Positions 62,339 through 64,000 of a DNA stretch of 64,000 nt are shown piece after piece. This DNA comes from Citrobacter youngae. GTDB lineage: Bacteria > Pseudomonadota > Gammaproteobacteria > Enterobacterales > Enterobacteriaceae. The notes under the pieces are model-generated. The model searched no databases and was not told where the DNA came from. It worked only from the letters and a program-made list of their open reading frames with translations. Position 1 is the first letter of the stretch, and every line of letters begins with the position of its first letter. The translations under genes and the position numbers were made by a program. Location of the stretch: assembly GCF_003818115.1 (NCBI RefSeq), contig NZ_RPOI01000021.1, positions 1-64,000 on the forward strand. Reading direction: 5' to 3'.

Positions 62339-63297
62339 TCGCTAATCCATGCCTGGCGTTGAGCTGCAACCTGCTGCGGCGTAAATTCCAGCGCGGTGGC
62401 TGGCTTAGTCAGTTGCTCGAATCCTGACGGCAGGGCGACTTGCGTCACCGGATACATCCAGTTGCCGGTCGGAATCGCATTCTGGAATGCCGGAGACACC
62501 ATAAACTTCAGGAACTTCTCGGCCAGTTCCGGCTGCTTGCTGGCCGCGGTACGCGCGGCGACTTCCACCTGCAAATAGTGGCCTTCGCTAAAATTAGCGG
62601 CGGCGTAGTTGTCTTTTTTCTCGGCGATGATGTGATAGGCCGGAGAGGTGGTGTAGCTGAGCACCAGATCGCTTTCACCTTTCAGGAACAGGCCGTAGGC
62701 TTCGCTCCAGCCCTTGGTGACGGTGACGGTTTTGGCTGCCAGTTTCTGCCACGCCTCTGGCGCTTTATCGCCATAGACTTTCTGCATCCATAGCAGCAGA
62801 CCCAGACCCGGCGTGCTGGTGCGCGGATCCTGATAAATGACGCGCCATTTTTGGTCGCTTTCAACCAGTTCCTTCAGGCTTTTGGGCGGATTCTTCAGCT
62901 TGTTCTTATCATAAACGAAGGCGAAATAGCCGTAGTCAAACGGAACGAAGGTATCGTTTTTCCAGCCGCCGGGTACGTTAACGGTGTCGTTTGCTACACC
63001 ACTTTTGGCAAACAGTTTGGTTTGTGTGGCGGCTTCCAGAAGGTTGTTATCCAGACCGAGTACAACGTCGGCTTTGCTGTTTTTTCCTTCCATGCGCAGG
63101 CGGTTTAGCAGCGAGACGCCATCTTCCAGCGCGACCAGTTTCAGCTCGCAATTGCAGTCAGCTTCAAAAGCTTTTTTGATTGTTGGGCCCGGGCCCCAGT
63201 CAGCCGCGAACGAGTCGTAGGTATAGACGGTCAGTACAGGTTTGGCGAAGACAGGCGCTGCGCACAGCAGTAAAAGCGGAAGATATTTTTTAAACAC
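62314..63297 (-). CDS. thiB: Thiamine-binding periplasmic protein
   Basis: Captures thiamine and its phosphates for ThiPQ. It is 327 aa, the E. coli length, from GTG 63297 with GAGG six bases upstream. Upstream codons in the same frame fall in the riboswitch. The signal peptide (M/VFKKYLPLLLLCAAPVFA) is about 18 residues. Conserved segments: LTVYTYDSFAADWGPGP, LGLDNNLLEAA, FVPFDYGYFAFVYDK and GNWMYPV. Confidence 0.97.
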   Translation of the reverse strand: MFKKYLPLLLLCAAPVFAKPVLTVYTYDSFAADWGPGPTIKKAFEADCNCELKLVALEDGVSLLNRLRMEGKNSKADVVLGLDNNLLEAATQTKLFAKSGVANDTVNVPGGWKNDTFVPFDYGYFAFVYDKNKLKNPPKSLKELVESDQKWRVIYQDPRTSTPGLGLLLWMQKVYGDKAPEAWQKLAAKTVTVTKGWSEAYGLFLKGESDLVLSYTTSPAYHIIAEKKDNYAAANFSEGHYLQVEVAARTAASKQPELAEKFLKFMVSPAFQNAIPTGNWMYPVTQVALPSGFEQLTKPATALEFTPQQVAAQRQAWISEWQRAVSR

Positions 63298-63344
63298 TTT
63301 GCACCTCAAGAGTTGGGTGGCAAAGGACTTGAGATAAGCCTCAA

Positions 63345-63443
63345 ATCCCTTCGCCGGCATTATCCGGATCAGGTTCGACGGGTATCTCTCAGCCCATACG
63401 CAGATCGAATGATTCTGTGTATGTTTTTATTTAGCACCCCGTT
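63345..63443 (-). ncRNA. sroA: TPP riboswitch / SroA leader of thiBPQ
   Basis: The minus strand carries the THI-element core: GGGGTGC near the start, then GGCTGAGAGATACCC and GAACCTGATCCGGATAATG, closed by GCCGGCGAAGGGA. These conserved blocks bind thiamine pyrophosphate. The leader ends about 50 bases before the thiB GTG. In E. coli the same leader accumulates as the small RNA SroA. High TPP should lower thiBPQ expression. Confidence 0.95.
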
Positions 63444-63484
63444 GAGAACGGCGTTAGTGTAATGATTTTGTTGCTTAGCAGCAA

Positions 63485-64000
63485 TTAAGGATCCGGCGGA
63501 GCAAACCACGCCGATTTAAAATCAAACCAGCCGAGGGTATTCATGCGTAACCCGCGCATACTGCGCTGTCCCTGAATGATCAGCCAGTGGTGGATTAATG
63601 GCACAATGGCCTTGGTGGCGAGCAGCTGTTGGCACCATGCTGCCAGGCTCATTTCGCCCGTTCGCCAGCGAGCCGCATCGTTTTCCCAGTCCCGTGAGAT
63701 ACAGTTTTGCAGCAGCGGGACTTCGCACAAATGGGCGAACAGCGAGAAGTCCAGCGGTAGGGTAAAGTTGGCGCTGTTTAGCCAGATATCGCTGACGATT
63801 TCTCCCGCATGCCATTGATCGTAGTCGATCTCCTGAATAGTCAACTGCACCTGATGCGCAGCCAGCAGCGTTTTCATGATCTGCGCGATAATCCGGTGTT
63901 CGATGTGATCGCGATAGTAAGTGAGCGTCAGCGTTTCCAGCCCGGCTGGTTTTTCACCATGGCCGGGTCTGGCGTGATGCCAGCGAGGCAGTAAGCCGTA
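63485..64000 (-). CDS. sgrR: SgrR, sugar-phosphate stress regulator (C-terminal part)
   Basis: Transcription factor activating the small RNA gene sgrS during glucose-phosphate stress. Only the last 171 residues are inside the window; the frame continues past the right edge (codons in phase from 64000, beginning [11 protein letters not shown]). This is part of the solute-binding-protein-like domain; the N-terminal DNA-binding domain lies outside. It ends ...[15 protein letters not shown], as in E. coli. The ATG at 63877 is internal, not the start. Confidence 0.95.
   Translation of the reverse strand, partial: YGLLPRWHHARPGHGEKPAGLETLTLTYYRDHIEHRIIAQIMKTLLAAHQVQLTIQEIDYDQWHAGEIVSDIWLNSANFTLPLDFSLFAHLCEVPLLQNCISRDWENDAARWRTGEMSLAAWCQQLLATKAIVPLIHHWLIIQGQRSMRGLRMNTLGWFDFKSAWFAPPDP

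Overview
The window looks like chromosomal backbone of a Citrobacter-type enterobacterium, with Salmonella as the nearest alternative. Nearly every gene is colinear with and very similar to the first minutes of the E. coli/Salmonella map (nhaA to sgrR). Two things point away from E. coli: nhaR is followed by a GH31 glycosidase/GPH symporter pair rather than IS1, and AraC has the 281-residue form. A sulfatase-maturase module upstream of nhaA also fits Salmonella/Citrobacter. The assignment comes from recalled gene order and protein sequences, not a database search.

Layout. (1) 1-2688: accessory sulfatase region with the C-terminal tail of a probable sulfatase, an AslB-type radical-SAM maturase and a double zinc-ribbon protein resembling a domesticated transposase. 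(2) 2822-8428: nhaA-nhaR, then an inverted GH31-glycosidase/symporter operon. (3) 8876-17252: rpsT (minus strand), then ribF-ileS-lspA-fkpB-ispH, rihC and dapB. (4) 17253-22100: carAB with a recognisable multi-regulator control region. (5) 22374-33755: carnitine region, with caiF, the minus-strand operon caiTABCDE and the divergent electron-transfer operon fixABCX. The shared control region carries CaiF-type inverted repeats with exact 13-bp spacing. (6) 33903-38737: yaaU, a small lipoprotein gene, kefFC and folA. (7) 38848-45594: minus-strand operon lptD-surA-pdxA-rsmA-apaG-apaH, linking outer-membrane biogenesis, vitamin B6, ribosome maturation and Ap4A breakdown. (8) 45849-52897: djlA, then rapA-rluA and polB with a LexA box. 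(9) 52898-53913: an AT-rich 1-kb stretch found only here, containing an orphan gene interrupted by an in-frame stop. (10) 53914-59105: araBAD and araC. (11) 59225-64000: yabI, thiBPQ behind a TPP riboswitch, and the C-terminal part of sgrR at the window edge.

Genes working together: caiTABCDE carries out anaerobic carnitine/crotonobetaine metabolism, with FixABCX supplying electrons and CaiF activating both operons. AraC controls araBAD. ThiBPQ imports thiamine and is governed by TPP. LptD and its chaperone SurA share a transcript. Seven REP/BIME clusters sit between genes, including inside the araBAD and cai operons.

I see no tRNA, rRNA, CRISPR, prophage, complete IS or plasmid origin. Most of the window is ordinary core genome. 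The least explained parts are the zinc-ribbon gene (1429-2688), the polB-araD insertion, and palindromes upstream of kefF and djlA. I did not find a clear new defence or mobile system.
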